Positions 54,941-63,594 of a stretch of 64,000 bases of DNA are shown in pieces. Origin of the DNA: Aeromonas sp. RU39B (GTDB taxonomy: Bacteria; Pseudomonadota; Gammaproteobacteria; Enterobacterales; Aeromonadaceae); assembly GCF_900156095.1 (NCBI RefSeq), contig NZ_FTMJ01000001.1:558001-622000 (forward strand), read 5' to 3'. The stretch's first letter is position 1, and the number at the start of each line of letters is the position of its first letter. The notes under the pieces were generated by a model, which had not been told where the DNA came from, made no database searches, and worked only from the letters and a program-made list of their open reading frames with translations. Made by a program: the position numbers and the translations under genes.

Positions 54941-55273
54941 ATGAAAAATTGGTTATTTTTAGCTACTGCCATCATTTCTGAAGTTATTGCAACGTCGGCA
55001 CTCAAATCTAGTGAGGGTTTTACAAGATTAGCACCGTCATTACTCATTGTGGCAGGGTATGTGTCTGCGTTTTACTTTCTGTCGCTCACACTCAAGTCTA
55101 TTCCGGTTGGAATTGCATATGCTGTTTGGTCTGGCCTCGGTATTGTATTAGTCACAGCGATTGCATGGGTTATTCATGACCAAAAGCTGGACTCATGGGG
55201 ATTTATTGGTATCGGGCTTATCATTAGTGGAGTCGCGGTGCTCAACTTGCTGTCAAAGGCAAGTGTCCACTAA
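54941..55273 (+). CDS. Small multidrug resistance (SMR) efflux pump, Qac/EmrE type
   Basis: 110 residues, four membrane helices, with the essential Glu14 in [17 protein letters not shown] and signature [13 protein letters not shown]. It resembles QacE/QacG-group proteins often carried by integron cassettes and exports quaternary ammonium compounds or guanidinium-like cations. Strong ribosome site GATAGGAGAGGAAAC. Codon use is AT-richer than the chromosomal background. Preceded by the repeat-rich region and a palindrome; I find no integrase. Confidence 0.9.
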   Translation: MKNWLFLATAIISEVIATSALKSSEGFTRLAPSLLIVAGYVSAFYFLSLTLKSIPVGIAYAVWSGLGIVLVTAIAWVIHDQKLDSWGFIGIGLIISGVAVLNLLSKASVH

Positions 55274-55498
55274 AAACGGGTGCATTATGACAGCGCCTTT
55301 TCTGAAACACTGTCAGGAGAAGCACCACATAACCATTACCCATGCCGCCATCTATGCTGGATATCCCGTCATGCTGGGATTTAGCCAGCCTCCGGCGCCT
55401 TCAACGCATTACTGAAAGTGGTCTGATGTTTCACTGGTTGTTGCTTTTTCGAGTGGTATCTGCGATAGGTAAAATTCAACCATAAGGAGCTGTTGTAT
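55274..55498. other. Intergenic region with a short frame
   Basis: 225 bases between the SMR and cupin genes. A 42-codon frame starting at 55287 (MTAPFLKHCQ... ending APSTHY) could be a small gene or the tail of a decayed carboxymuconolactone-decarboxylase-like gene (ITHAAIYAGYPVML); not supported enough to call. Confidence 0.3.
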
Positions 55499-55828
55499 AT
55501 GGAGATGCATAATATTCCGTTCTGTGTCACTCATTGGGCCGATATTCCACCGACTACCCATCCAGGTGAGTCTGGTTTTGCTTTGTGGCATACCCAACGC
55601 TTTGGGGACATTCGAGTGCGTTTGGTCGAGTACTCGGCTGGTTATGTCGCCGATCATTGGTGCAAAAAGGGACATGTGTTGTTTTGCTTGGAAGGAGAAC
55701 TTCGTACCGAGTTGGACGATGGGCGAGAATTTATATTAACGCCGGGTATGAGCTATCAGGTTGCAGACAATGCTGAGCCACACCGGTCATCGACCACGGT
55801 AGGGGCGAAATTATTTATTGTTGATTAA
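55499..55828 (+). CDS. DHCW-motif cupin-fold protein
   Basis: 109 residues from ATG 55499, with AAGGAGC upstream. A small cupin with the segment DHWCKKGHVLFCLEGEL that names the family, providing possible metal ligands. Substrate unknown; these proteins sit near detoxification or stress genes. Lies in a run of short accessory genes (SMR, cupin, ABM, TPR) all on the plus strand, separate small gaps. Confidence 0.8.
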   Translation: MEMHNIPFCVTHWADIPPTTHPGESGFALWHTQRFGDIRVRLVEYSAGYVADHWCKKGHVLFCLEGELRTELDDGREFILTPGMSYQVADNAEPHRSSTTVGAKLFIVD

Positions 55829-55922
55829 AGAGAGGTGTATTTAAATAGGTTATGCTCTCGGCGTTATGTTATGAATAAGGTAAGTATAATAAATACAGCT
55901 TGGCCGTTTGCAGGGAGCAAAA

Positions 55923-56237
55923 ATGTTTATTGCGGTCTATGAATTTGAAATCAAAGCCGGCACTGAAGCGGCGTTTCGTGCGGCATGGCTGGATGTGACC
56001 AAGGCTATCTACCAGTTTTGTGGTAGTTACGGCTCTCGGCTGCATTGCTCGGAGAATCCGCTGATATTCGTGGGCTATGCGCAGTGGCCGGATCGGGCGC
56101 AGTGGGAAAGGGATCATCAATTGACCGACCCGGTTTATTTAACTGCTCGCCAGAAGATGCGCGATTGTCTGGTGCAATCGCGAACTGTTTATACCCTGGA
56201 TGTGTGCGATGACTATCTGCAGTCTGTACATTCTTGA
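55923..56237 (+). CDS. ABM-domain (antibiotic biosynthesis monooxygenase-like) protein
   Basis: 104 residues, ATG after AGGGAGC. Ferredoxin-like dimeric alpha/beta fold: strand YEFEIKAGTEAAFRAAW, middle GSRLHCSENPLIFVGYAQWPDRAQWERD, terminal strand. Family enzymes use no cofactor, often on quinones, or haem breakdown (IsdG-type); the His/Asn/Trp set of IsdG is not apparent. Role unknown. Confidence 0.75.
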   Translation: MFIAVYEFEIKAGTEAAFRAAWLDVTKAIYQFCGSYGSRLHCSENPLIFVGYAQWPDRAQWERDHQLTDPVYLTARQKMRDCLVQSRTVYTLDVCDDYLQSVHS

Positions 56238-56291
56238 TATGTTAGCCGTGCGCAGAGTATGGGTGCTTGGAAACAGTAAGGTGGAATATCA

Positions 56292-56777
56292 ATGGATGCC
56301 GTGATTAAGCAGGCCATAGCGTTAAGGAAAACGGGGGAATTTGCACAATCCAGAGCCTTATTGACCCCGCTACTTGGCGATAACTATACCGGTGGTGTGG
56401 CCGCACTGCATATTGCTTGGTCGTATGATAATGAGGGGCGCGAGAGCGATGCGGTGAGTTATTACCAAGCGGCCTTATCTTGCCCACTGACAAAGAGTGA
56501 ACGCTTTGATGCGCTCTTTGGCTTGGCCAGTACCCAGCGTTCATTGGGTCGCTATGATGAGGCGCTGACCACGTTTGAACTGACCATGACTGAATATCCT
56601 GATGCCGCTGAGGTGATCCCTTTTTATGCTATGTGCCTGTACAACGTGGGTCGGCCTAAAGAGGCGGTCTCCCGGTTGTTGACCATGCTGGTATCGACCA
56701 CCGATCTTGATGCCATCAAGCAATATCAACGGGCGATTTTGCTCTATGCCGATGATCTGGATAAAACCTGGGATTAA
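56292..56777 (+). CDS. Tetratricopeptide repeat protein
   Basis: 161 residues with about four helix-turn-helix TPR-like units: AIALRKTGEFAQSRALLTPL, LHIAWSYDNEGRESDAVSYYQAAL, GLASTQRSLGRYDEALTTFE and YAMCLYNVGRPKEAVSRLL. No signal peptide; probably a cytosolic scaffold. The ATG follows GTAAGGTGGAAT. Similar small TPR proteins are annotated in many gammaproteobacteria; partner unknown. Confidence 0.78.
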   Translation: MDAVIKQAIALRKTGEFAQSRALLTPLLGDNYTGGVAALHIAWSYDNEGRESDAVSYYQAALSCPLTKSERFDALFGLASTQRSLGRYDEALTTFELTMTEYPDAAEVIPFYAMCLYNVGRPKEAVSRLLTMLVSTTDLDAIKQYQRAILLYADDLDKTWD

Positions 56778-56949
56778 TCGGTGGCCACGACACGAACGGG
56801 TACGTCAGCTTCATTATTTGGTGAGCACTCAACAATAGGGTGATTATTGCTCTTTGTGCGGCGATTAATATTTTCCTGTGGAGCTTGGTAGCCGGGCTTT
56901 GTTTGAGGCGGTACATTCATGCCGGTGCTTGGTTAGCGGCGATGCGATT

Positions 56950-57321
56950 GTGAAATATACCCTCTCAAAAATGTTTATCGTACTGTTCTGCTCACTGTTT
57001 ATGGCTGTCGGTGCAGTGGCACTTTTCGGCACGTTGAGATCGGGATTCAATCTGTTTGGCTTGGTGTGGGGCGGCATGTTCTTTTTTATCCCCTTGTTCA
57101 TCATGGTCACGCGGTTTAGACAGCTCTCGCGTTTTCAGAAGATGACTTACCACTGGTATCGGCAAACTCACCCGGAGCATGCCATGGACCAAGGGGTCAG
57201 CTGTTTTGCCTGCGGCCATCACCGGGTCCAGGTACGGGCACTGCTTAATCGCACCTATCATCGCGAACACTTCTGCGCCCAGTGCGGCAAAACCCTGTAT
57301 TACTCACCCGAACAATCCTGA
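56950..57321 (+). CDS. Two-helix membrane protein with C-terminal zinc ribbon
   Basis: 123 residues from GTG 56950 (start uncertain; GTG 56878 or ATG 56971 also possible). Two hydrophobic helices (about 8-30 and 37-57) and then a cytosolic zinc-ribbon-like domain with CFACGHH and CAQCGK (CXXC pairs). Not recognised. It ends 16 bases before the stop of the convergent GntR-type regulator. Confidence 0.6.
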   Translation: MKYTLSKMFIVLFCSLFMAVGAVALFGTLRSGFNLFGLVWGGMFFFIPLFIMVTRFRQLSRFQKMTYHWYRQTHPEHAMDQGVSCFACGHHRVQVRALLNRTYHREHFCAQCGKTLYYSPEQS

Positions 57322-57337
57322 GCTTGCTCGTGCCACG

Positions 57338-58078
57338 CTATGGCTGGGCCGTGCAGGGCGCCGGTACGCTCAGTTGAATGCGAATGGCATCGGGGCGCCA
57401 GTGCTCGGTGTCACTGTCAATAAGTTGCCCCTGCCCATCGAAATTCAGCCTTCGAATGCGTAGCACCTGGCTGCCTTCGGCCAGCATCAGAGACCGCGCC
57501 ACTTCGCCGCGCGCCGCAGTCGCTTCAATCTCCAGCCGTGATGCCCCCTGAATAATGCCAAAGCGCTCGGCATAGAGGGTGGTGAGCGAGCTGGTCAAAT
57601 CTTCCTGCTCAATCCCGATAAAACGTCTGGCCAGCAGGTGATGGGTCACATGCAGCACGGCGCGACCGTCGATGGCGCGCAGGCGCCGAATGGCCAGCAG
57701 CGGCGTCAGCGGGGCAACCGACATCCAGTGGCAGAGGTCACCGTCAGCCAGTTGCTGCTCGCAGCCGAGCAAGGTGGTGCTTGCTTCGCGCGCCTCGCTT
57801 TTGATCCAGTGATGAAAATGGTGGTGACGCGCCGGATCGTAGGTCAGGCGCGGCGGCGTCACAAACCAGCCACGTCGTCCGGCGCTATAGATAAGTCCTT
57901 CTGCTTCAAGGCGTTGCAGCGCATCTTTCACGGTAATGCGGGTGGTGGCAAACCGCTCGCCCAATACGCGTTCGCCGGGTAGTTGCTCGCCCACGGCAAA
58001 GCTCTGTCCCAGGATCAGCTGGCGCAGGGTATGGGCAATCTGTTCGCTTTTCGACGGGGTCAGGCTGGGTAACGGCAT
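57338..58078 (-). CDS. GntR/UTRA-type regulator (PhnR-like)
   Basis: 246 residues from ATG 58078. N-terminal GntR winged helix (GEQLPGERVLGERFATTRITVKDAL) and a C-terminal UTRA ligand-binding domain. It is divergent from the phosphonate-type ABC operon, the standard place for PhnR (AEP-responsive repressor/activator). Palindrome TGTCA-N6-TGACA between both genes is a likely operator. Ligand not proven. Confidence 0.83.
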   Translation of the reverse strand: MPLPSLTPSKSEQIAHTLRQLILGQSFAVGEQLPGERVLGERFATTRITVKDALQRLEAEGLIYSAGRRGWFVTPPRLTYDPARHHHFHHWIKSEAREASTTLLGCEQQLADGDLCHWMSVAPLTPLLAIRRLRAIDGRAVLHVTHHLLARRFIGIEQEDLTSSLTTLYAERFGIIQGASRLEIEATAARGEVARSLMLAEGSQVLRIRRLNFDGQGQLIDSDTEHWRPDAIRIQLSVPAPCTAQP

Positions 58079-58176
58079 GAAAATGAACTCGCTCTGTGGA
58101 CTAGGCCAGATAAAGAGTGGCACGTCAGCGTGACAAGGGTATTTCAGATTATAAAAGCAGCGTCAACTGCCCATAT

Positions 58177-58217
58177 TGTCACCAAAATGACATCAAATAT
58201 CCTCGAAGGTGTCATTT
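58177..58217. promoter_or_regulatory. Operator candidates of the phosphonate-type ABC operon
   Basis: TGTCACCAAAATGACA (58177-58192, TGTCA-N6-TGACA) and a further half TGTCATTT (58210-58217) that pairs as an inverted repeat with AAATGACA at 58185-58192. Located between the divergent GntR gene and the ABC operon. Confidence 0.6.
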
Positions 58218-58272
58218 TTGCTCCCTAGCATCGGTCAGGTACTTCAACTGAGCTAGTCCAGAGGATGGGATA

Positions 58273-59319
58273 ATGAACAAACCGCTCGTCACTGCCGTGG
58301 CCCTGCTGGCCGCCATGCAACCGGTGTTTGCTGCTGATAACCTGGCCGACATCGAGAAAGCCGCCCGCGCCGAGGGCAAGCTGTTCAGTATCGGTATGCC
58401 CGATAGTTGGGCAAACTGGAAAGACACTTGGCAGCAGATCAGCAGCAAATACGCTATCGCGCACCAGGATACCGACATGAGCTCGGCCCAGGAGATCGCC
58501 AAGTTTGCCGCCGAGAAAGAGAATGCCACTGCCGACATCGGTGATGTGGGCGGCGCGTTTGGCCCGGTGGCCGTGGCTCAAGGGGTGACGCAGCCCTTTA
58601 AACCGAGCACCTGGTCTGATATTCCCAACTGGGCCAAGGATGCGGATGGTCACTGGATGCTGGCCTATACCGGCACCATCTCGTTTTTGATAAACAAAGA
58701 TCTGGTCAAGAAAAACCCCACCTCCTGGCATGAGCTGCTCAGTGGTAAATACAAGATCACGGTCGGTGATGTCGGTGTGGCGTCGCAGGCCAATAACGGC
58801 GTGCTGGCGGCCGCTTATGCCATGGGCGGCAGCGAGAAGAACCTAAAACCGGCGCTGGCCTTCTTTGGCAAGCTGGCCGAGCAGGGCCGCCTGTCGCTCA
58901 ACGATCCGACCATCGCCAATATCGAAAAGGGCGAGGTGGAAGTGGGCGTGCTGTGGGACTTTAATGCCCTGAACTACCGCGACCAGATTGACCCCAAGAA
59001 ATTTGACGTGGTGATCCCAAGTGATGGCTCGGTCATCGCCGGCTACACCACCATCATCAACAAGTGGGCGAAAAACCCGAACGCCGCCAAGCTGGCCCGT
59101 GAATACATCTTCTCGGATGCCGGTCAGATCAACCTGGCGCGTGGTTATGCCCGTCCCATTCGCAGCAACGTGGCACTGCCTGATGACGTGAAGGCCAAGC
59201 TGCTGCCGCCTGCGCAGTATGCCAAGGCCAAGCCGGTCGCCGATCAGGCTGCGTGGGAGAAGAGCTCCAAGGCGCTGCCGCGTCTGTGGCAAGAAAACGT
59301 CATGATCCACATGCAATAA
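58273..59319 (+). CDS. ABC transporter substrate-binding protein (PhnS-like)
   Basis: 348 residues, periplasmic, signal peptide cleaved after QPVFA (residue about 20). Type II periplasmic binding fold (Fe3+/thiamine/AEP-type family): SIGMPDSWANWKDTW near the N-terminus, then DIGDVGGAFG and the C-terminal IIN-KWAKNPNAAKLAREYIFSDAG region. PhnS-like proteins bind 2-aminoethylphosphonate; similar ones bind ferric iron or thiamine. First gene of a six-gene operon. Confidence 0.85.
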   Translation: MNKPLVTAVALLAAMQPVFAADNLADIEKAARAEGKLFSIGMPDSWANWKDTWQQISSKYAIAHQDTDMSSAQEIAKFAAEKENATADIGDVGGAFGPVAVAQGVTQPFKPSTWSDIPNWAKDADGHWMLAYTGTISFLINKDLVKKNPTSWHELLSGKYKITVGDVGVASQANNGVLAAAYAMGGSEKNLKPALAFFGKLAEQGRLSLNDPTIANIEKGEVEVGVLWDFNALNYRDQIDPKKFDVVIPSDGSVIAGYTTIINKWAKNPNAAKLAREYIFSDAGQINLARGYARPIRSNVALPDDVKAKLLPPAQYAKAKPVADQAAWEKSSKALPRLWQENVMIHMQ

Positions 59320-59329
59320 GGGGTCTGAC

Positions 59330-60157
59330 GTGAAACACAAGGTCATCCTGGTGTTGGTGGACGGCCTGTCGGCCAAGGTAGCCCATGGTATGGGCTACCT
59401 TGCTGCCTTGGTGGAGGCGGGGATGGCGCGCTATGACGTGGTGCAGTGCGCGCTGCCTTCGCTCTCCCGTCCGCTCTACGAATGTCTGCTGACAGGCGTG
59501 GCGCCAGTGCAAAGTGGCGTGGTCCACAACGGCGTCAGCCGCCTTTCCAATCAAACATCCCTGTTTCATCTTGCCACAGCGCAGGGGCGCAGTACGGCGG
59601 CTGCGGCTTATCACTGGTTTAGTGAGTTGTATAACCGCTCGCCCTGGCAACTTGCCCATCGGCATACCCACGACAGCACCTTGCCGATTTCGCACGGGAT
59701 CTTCTATTGGGATGACAGCTATCCGGACAGCCATCTGCTCGCTGATGGCGAGTCGCTGCGACTGACTTATGATCCCGATTTTCTGCTGATCCACCCGATG
59801 GGTGTCGATGATGCCGGGCATCGCTTCGGGCTCGATTCGCCCCAGTATCGCAATCAGGCCCGGCGCATGGATGGGCTGCTGGCCAACCTGCTGCCCGGCT
59901 GGCTGGCAGAGGGCTATCAGGTGGTGATAACGGCCGATCACGGCATGAACAGTGATGGCAGCCATGGCGGAACGCTGGACGAGGAGCGCTCGGTGCCACT
60001 TTGGCTGGTGGGCTCGGCGTTTAATCTGTCAGCGGCGGTGCAGCCCATTGCCCAGACCGCTATCTGCGGTTTGCTGGCCGATCTGCTGGGTCTTGTTCAC
60101 GACAAACCAGCGCTGCCCTGGCTGTTAACAAGGAGAGACGATGTCGGTCATCCATGA
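59330..60157 (+). CDS. Alkaline-phosphatase-superfamily hydrolase
   Basis: 275 residues, GTG start with AAGGGG upstream. The fold is that of nucleotide pyrophosphatase/phosphodiesterase-type enzymes: metal Asp in VLVDGLS (Asp11), nucleophile region SLSRPLYECLLTG, DDAGHRFGLD and TADHGMNSDG supply the second metal set. No signal peptide. Located between the binding protein and permease genes, so it probably hydrolyses the imported phosphonate or phosphodiester; phosphonoacetate hydrolase (PhnA) belongs to the same superfamily. Confidence 0.85.
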   Translation: MKHKVILVLVDGLSAKVAHGMGYLAALVEAGMARYDVVQCALPSLSRPLYECLLTGVAPVQSGVVHNGVSRLSNQTSLFHLATAQGRSTAAAAYHWFSELYNRSPWQLAHRHTHDSTLPISHGIFYWDDSYPDSHLLADGESLRLTYDPDFLLIHPMGVDDAGHRFGLDSPQYRNQARRMDGLLANLLPGWLAEGYQVVITADHGMNSDGSHGGTLDEERSVPLWLVGSAFNLSAAVQPIAQTAICGLLADLLGLVHDKPALPWLLTRRDDVGHP

Positions 60158-61064
60158 ATCATATCCCGCCACGGAGGGCATCATGAACCGCTCTGCCTTA
60201 GCGCGCTCAGGCTGGCTTGGCCGCCTGCGCCGTTGCCTGCCCTTTCTCTGGTTGCTGCCTTTTGCCCTGTTGTTCTTCCTGTTTCAGATTGCGCCGCTTA
60301 TCTGGGTGATTGTCGGTAGCGTGCAAACCCCCGACGGGATTGGTTTTGATTATTACCGCGAGATTTGGGAGTCGCCCTTTTATCGGCAAGCTTTTGGCAA
60401 CTCCCTGCGCATTGGGCTCTGGTCCAGCTTGATGGGGCTTGGGATAGCAACGCTCGGCGCCGCCGCCCTTCGCTACAGCTCGGAGCGGGTGCGCCGCGTC
60501 ATGCTGGCGTTTGTCACCATGACCGGTAATTTCAGCGGCGTTCCGCTCGCTTTTGCCTTTATCATCGTGCTCGGTGTCAACGGGGCCCTGACCTTGCTGC
60601 TGCGCCAGTGGGGGGTGATTGAGGGCTTTAACCTCTACTCCGGCGCCGGTCTTATCATTATCTACACCTACTTTCAGATCCCGCTGGCCCTGCTGCTGCT
60701 CTATCCGGCGTTTGATGCCCTGCAAGATGACTGGCGCGATGCCGCTGCGTTGCTCGGTGCCTCGCGCGCCCGCTATGTGTGGCATGTGGCGCTACCGGTG
60801 CTGACGCCTGCGCTGCTGGCCACGTTTATCATCCTGCTGGCCAATGCGGTGGGGGCCTACGCCTCGGCCTATGCACTGACGACCGGTAACTTCAACCTGG
60901 TCACCATCCGCATTGCGAGCCTGGTTTCGGGGGATATCTTCCTCGAGCCCAATCTGGCTGCGGCGCTGGCGGTGTGGCTGATGGCGGGGTTGGCGCTGAT
61001 CACCGCGCTTAACCAGTGGCTGATTGCCCGCGCCCAGCGGTTCAAGGAGGCATCCCATGGTTAA
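60141..61064 (+). CDS. ABC transporter permease (PhnU-like)
   Basis: 307 residues, about six membrane helices with the EAA-like loop DAAALLGASRARYVWHVALPVLTP in the last third. The start ATG 60141 has AAGGAGAG five bases upstream and overlaps the hydrolase gene by 17 bases; ATG 60183, with GGAGGG upstream, is a second candidate. The partner permease follows with an 8-base overlap. Confidence 0.88.
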   Translation: MSVIHESYPATEGIMNRSALARSGWLGRLRRCLPFLWLLPFALLFFLFQIAPLIWVIVGSVQTPDGIGFDYYREIWESPFYRQAFGNSLRIGLWSSLMGLGIATLGAAALRYSSERVRRVMLAFVTMTGNFSGVPLAFAFIIVLGVNGALTLLLRQWGVIEGFNLYSGAGLIIIYTYFQIPLALLLLYPAFDALQDDWRDAAALLGASRARYVWHVALPVLTPALLATFIILLANAVGAYASAYALTTGNFNLVTIRIASLVSGDIFLEPNLAAALAVWLMAGLALITALNQWLIARAQRFKEASHG

Positions 61065-61821
61065 TTCGCCGCGCTGGGCCCGCGTTTCGTTAGTGCTGCT
61101 CACGCTGATCTTGCTGCTCCCCTTGCTGGCGACCTTGCTCTATTCGCTGGCCACCCGCTGGGGCGCCACCATGCTGCCCGATGATCTGACCCTAGCCTGG
61201 TATCTCAAGCTCTGGAGCGATCCGCGCTTTTTGGCCGCCTTCGGCCGCAGCCTGCTGATCTGTTTTGGGACGCTGGCGCTGGGGACGCTGGTATTGGTGC
61301 CGCTGGTGCTGGTGATTTTCTATTACGCGCCGCGCCTCGATCCTTGGATGAACCTGCTGATCTTAATCCCGTTTGCGGTGCCGCCCGTGGTGTCGTCGGT
61401 AGGCTTGCTACAGATCTACGCCGATACCCTGATCGGTACGCCGTGGATACTGATTGGCACCTGGTTCACCATCATGTTGCCATTTATGTACCGGGCACTG
61501 GCCAATAACCTGCAGGCGATTCCCCTGCGCGATCTGATGGATGCCGCGCACCTGCTCGGCGCCTCCAGCACCCAGGCCTTTATCAAGGTGGTGCTGCCCA
61601 ACCTGCGCAAAGGGCTGCTCTCGGCGCTGTTTCTCTCGTTCTCGTTTCTGCTTGGCGAGTTCGTGTTTGCCAACATTCTGGTGGGCACCCGCTACGAGAC
61701 GCTGCAGGTCTATCTCTACAACATGCGCACCACCTCGGGGCACTTTACCAGTGCTCTGGTGATGAGCTATTTCCTGCTGACCCTGGTACTGACCTGGGCG
61801 GCCAACCGGTTTAGTCGGTGA
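61057..61821 (+). CDS. ABC transporter permease (PhnV-like)
   Basis: 254 residues, six helices, EAA loop DAAHLLGASSTQAFIKVVLPNLRKG near residue 170. ATG 61057 after AAGGAGGCATCCC, overlapping the previous gene by 8 bases. Pairs with the preceding permease and the ATPase that follows after 6 bases. Confidence 0.9.
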   Translation: MVNSPRWARVSLVLLTLILLLPLLATLLYSLATRWGATMLPDDLTLAWYLKLWSDPRFLAAFGRSLLICFGTLALGTLVLVPLVLVIFYYAPRLDPWMNLLILIPFAVPPVVSSVGLLQIYADTLIGTPWILIGTWFTIMLPFMYRALANNLQAIPLRDLMDAAHLLGASSTQAFIKVVLPNLRKGLLSALFLSFSFLLGEFVFANILVGTRYETLQVYLYNMRTTSGHFTSALVMSYFLLTLVLTWAANRFSR

Positions 61822-61827
61822 CTTATC

Positions 61828-62838
61828 ATGTTCCATCTTGAAGTGACCCAGCTGGGTAAAGCGTTTGGCGAGACGCCGGTTTTCTCCGGCATCGAGTTCG
61901 GGATTCGCAAAGGAGAGCTCATCACACTGCTGGGCCCCTCGGGCTGCGGCAAATCAACTTTACTGCGCGCCATTGCCGGCTTGACCACGGTCGATGCCGG
62001 CCGAATTAACGTCGCCGGTGACGATATCACTGATCTGCCACCACAAAAGCGCGGCATCGGCATGGTGTTTCAGAGCTACGCCCTGTTTCCGACCATGACA
62101 GTGTGGGACAACGTGGCGTTTGGCCTGCGTATGAAGCCTCAGCCCGGGCGCGAGCTGCAAAAAAGCGTGCAGGAAGCACTGGAACTGGTAGAGCTCTCGC
62201 ATCTGGCCGATCGTTATCCGGCGGCGCTCTCCGGTGGGCAACGGCAGCGGGTGGCGCTGGCGCGGGCTTTGGTCGTGCGGCCACGGATTTTGCTGCTCGA
62301 TGAGCCGCTTTCGGCGCTTGATGCCCGGATCCGCCGCACCCTGCGCAGTGAAATTCGCCGCATTGTGCAGCACCTTGAGCTCACTACCCTGTTTGTTACC
62401 CACGATCAGGAAGAGGCGATGACCCTCTCGGATCGGGTGTTCCTGATGGAGAAGGGGAGCATAGTGCAGTCGGGCACGCCAGAGGAGATCTATACCCGTC
62501 CTGCCACCCGTTTTGTGGCCGGCTTTATGGGCAGCTACAACCTGCTCGAGCCCGACGTGGCGGCGCGCCTGCTCGGTATGCCGATCACCCGGCCGTTGGC
62601 GCTGCGCCCGGAAACGCTGCAGCTGCAAGAAGGCGGGCAGGCCGGTATCGCCCAGCGCGTGATCCCGGTGGTGGTCGAAGAGGCGCAGTTGCTTGGTAAT
62701 GTGGTGCGTTATCGGGTACGGTGCGGCGAGACGCCCCTGCTGGTGGATGCGCTTAATCGCAGCGTGCACGAGCTGCACCCGGTGGGGAGCGAGCGGCAAT
62801 TGATGATCCCTCTTGATGAACTGTGTGAGGTTGCCTGA
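61828..62838 (+). CDS. ABC transporter ATP-binding protein (PhnT-like)
   Basis: 336 residues. Walker A GPSGCGKSTLL (about 34-44), Q-loop FQSYALFP, signature LSGGQRQRVALARAL, Walker B ILLLDEPLSALD, H-loop THDQEEAM, and a C-terminal TOBE-like regulatory domain (about 240-330). All motifs intact. Its stop overlaps the next start by one base. Confidence 0.94.
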   Translation: MFHLEVTQLGKAFGETPVFSGIEFGIRKGELITLLGPSGCGKSTLLRAIAGLTTVDAGRINVAGDDITDLPPQKRGIGMVFQSYALFPTMTVWDNVAFGLRMKPQPGRELQKSVQEALELVELSHLADRYPAALSGGQRQRVALARALVVRPRILLLDEPLSALDARIRRTLRSEIRRIVQHLELTTLFVTHDQEEAMTLSDRVFLMEKGSIVQSGTPEEIYTRPATRFVAGFMGSYNLLEPDVAARLLGMPITRPLALRPETLQLQEGGQAGIAQRVIPVVVEEAQLLGNVVRYRVRCGETPLLVDALNRSVHELHPVGSERQLMIPLDELCEVA

Positions 62839-63497
62839 TGGCGTTGGCGTTGTTTGATTTGGATGAAACCCTGATTGATGGTGATTCGGCCAGCCTCTGG
62901 CTTGCCTTTCTGGTGGAGTGCGGTATTGCCACGCCAGCGCTGCAAGAGACCGAAGCGCGCCTGATGGAGCGCTATCATCGGGGCGATCTGGATATGCGGG
63001 AGTACATGCGCTGCACGTTGGCGCCGCTGTTGGGGCACTCGGCCGAGTGGCTGGCGCAGCAGTGCCAGCACTATTGCGAAAGCTGGCTGCGGCCGCGTCT
63101 TTATGCCGAGGGTTTAGCCAAAATCGAGTGGCACCGTCAGCGCGGCGATACCCTGGTGCTGATCTCGGCCACCGGCGAGCATCTGGTGGCACCGATGGCG
63201 CGCATGCTGGGGATGGATCACTGCCTGGCGATCCAGCTTGAGCGCCATCATGATGGCGCCCTGACCGGCAATACCGTGGGCACATTGACGTTTCGCGAAG
63301 GCAAGGTCGCACGCATTCGTGAAATCTTTGGCGAGGCCAGTGCCGGCAGCTTTGGTTACAGCGATTCGATGAACGATCTTCCCATGCTCGAATGGGTGGA
63401 CCATCCCCACGCCACCAATCCTTCGACGTCACTGCGCGAGGTGGCGAGCGCTCGCCATTGGCCCATCTATGACTGGACGCCGGTAGCCCCCCGTTAA
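62838..63497 (+). CDS. HAD-IB family phosphatase
   Basis: 219 residues, HAD motif I FDLDETL (nucleophile Asp7, acid Asp9), motif II SATGE, motif III lysine near 150-160 (REGKVARI) and motif IV GYSDSMNDLPML. Similar to the SerB-like HAD-IB group. The TGATG overlap with the ATPase gene shows co-translation with the ABC operon, implying it dephosphorylates a product of the transported compound. Confidence 0.9.
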   Translation: MALALFDLDETLIDGDSASLWLAFLVECGIATPALQETEARLMERYHRGDLDMREYMRCTLAPLLGHSAEWLAQQCQHYCESWLRPRLYAEGLAKIEWHRQRGDTLVLISATGEHLVAPMARMLGMDHCLAIQLERHHDGALTGNTVGTLTFREGKVARIREIFGEASAGSFGYSDSMNDLPMLEWVDHPHATNPSTSLREVASARHWPIYDWTPVAPR

Positions 63498-63500
63498 CGC

Positions 63501-63532
63501 ATTCACCCCGCCAGTTGGCGGGGTGAATGTTT
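63501..63532 (+). terminator. Terminator after the ABC operon
   Basis: ATTCACCCCGCC / GGCGGGGTGAAT stem (63501-63512, 63517-63528), AGTT loop, then GTTTGG. Converging benE-type gene follows. Confidence 0.75.
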
Positions 63533-63594
63533 GGGGCAGCACGCAGGGTTTGCGTTTTGCGCTGAGCGTCGCTCTATATATGGTGCGCTTTGCA

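Noticed and set aside
57338..63497. CRISPR or toxin-antitoxin systems
   Set aside because: Looked for regularly spaced repeats and small paired genes in the accessory part of the window; none was found.
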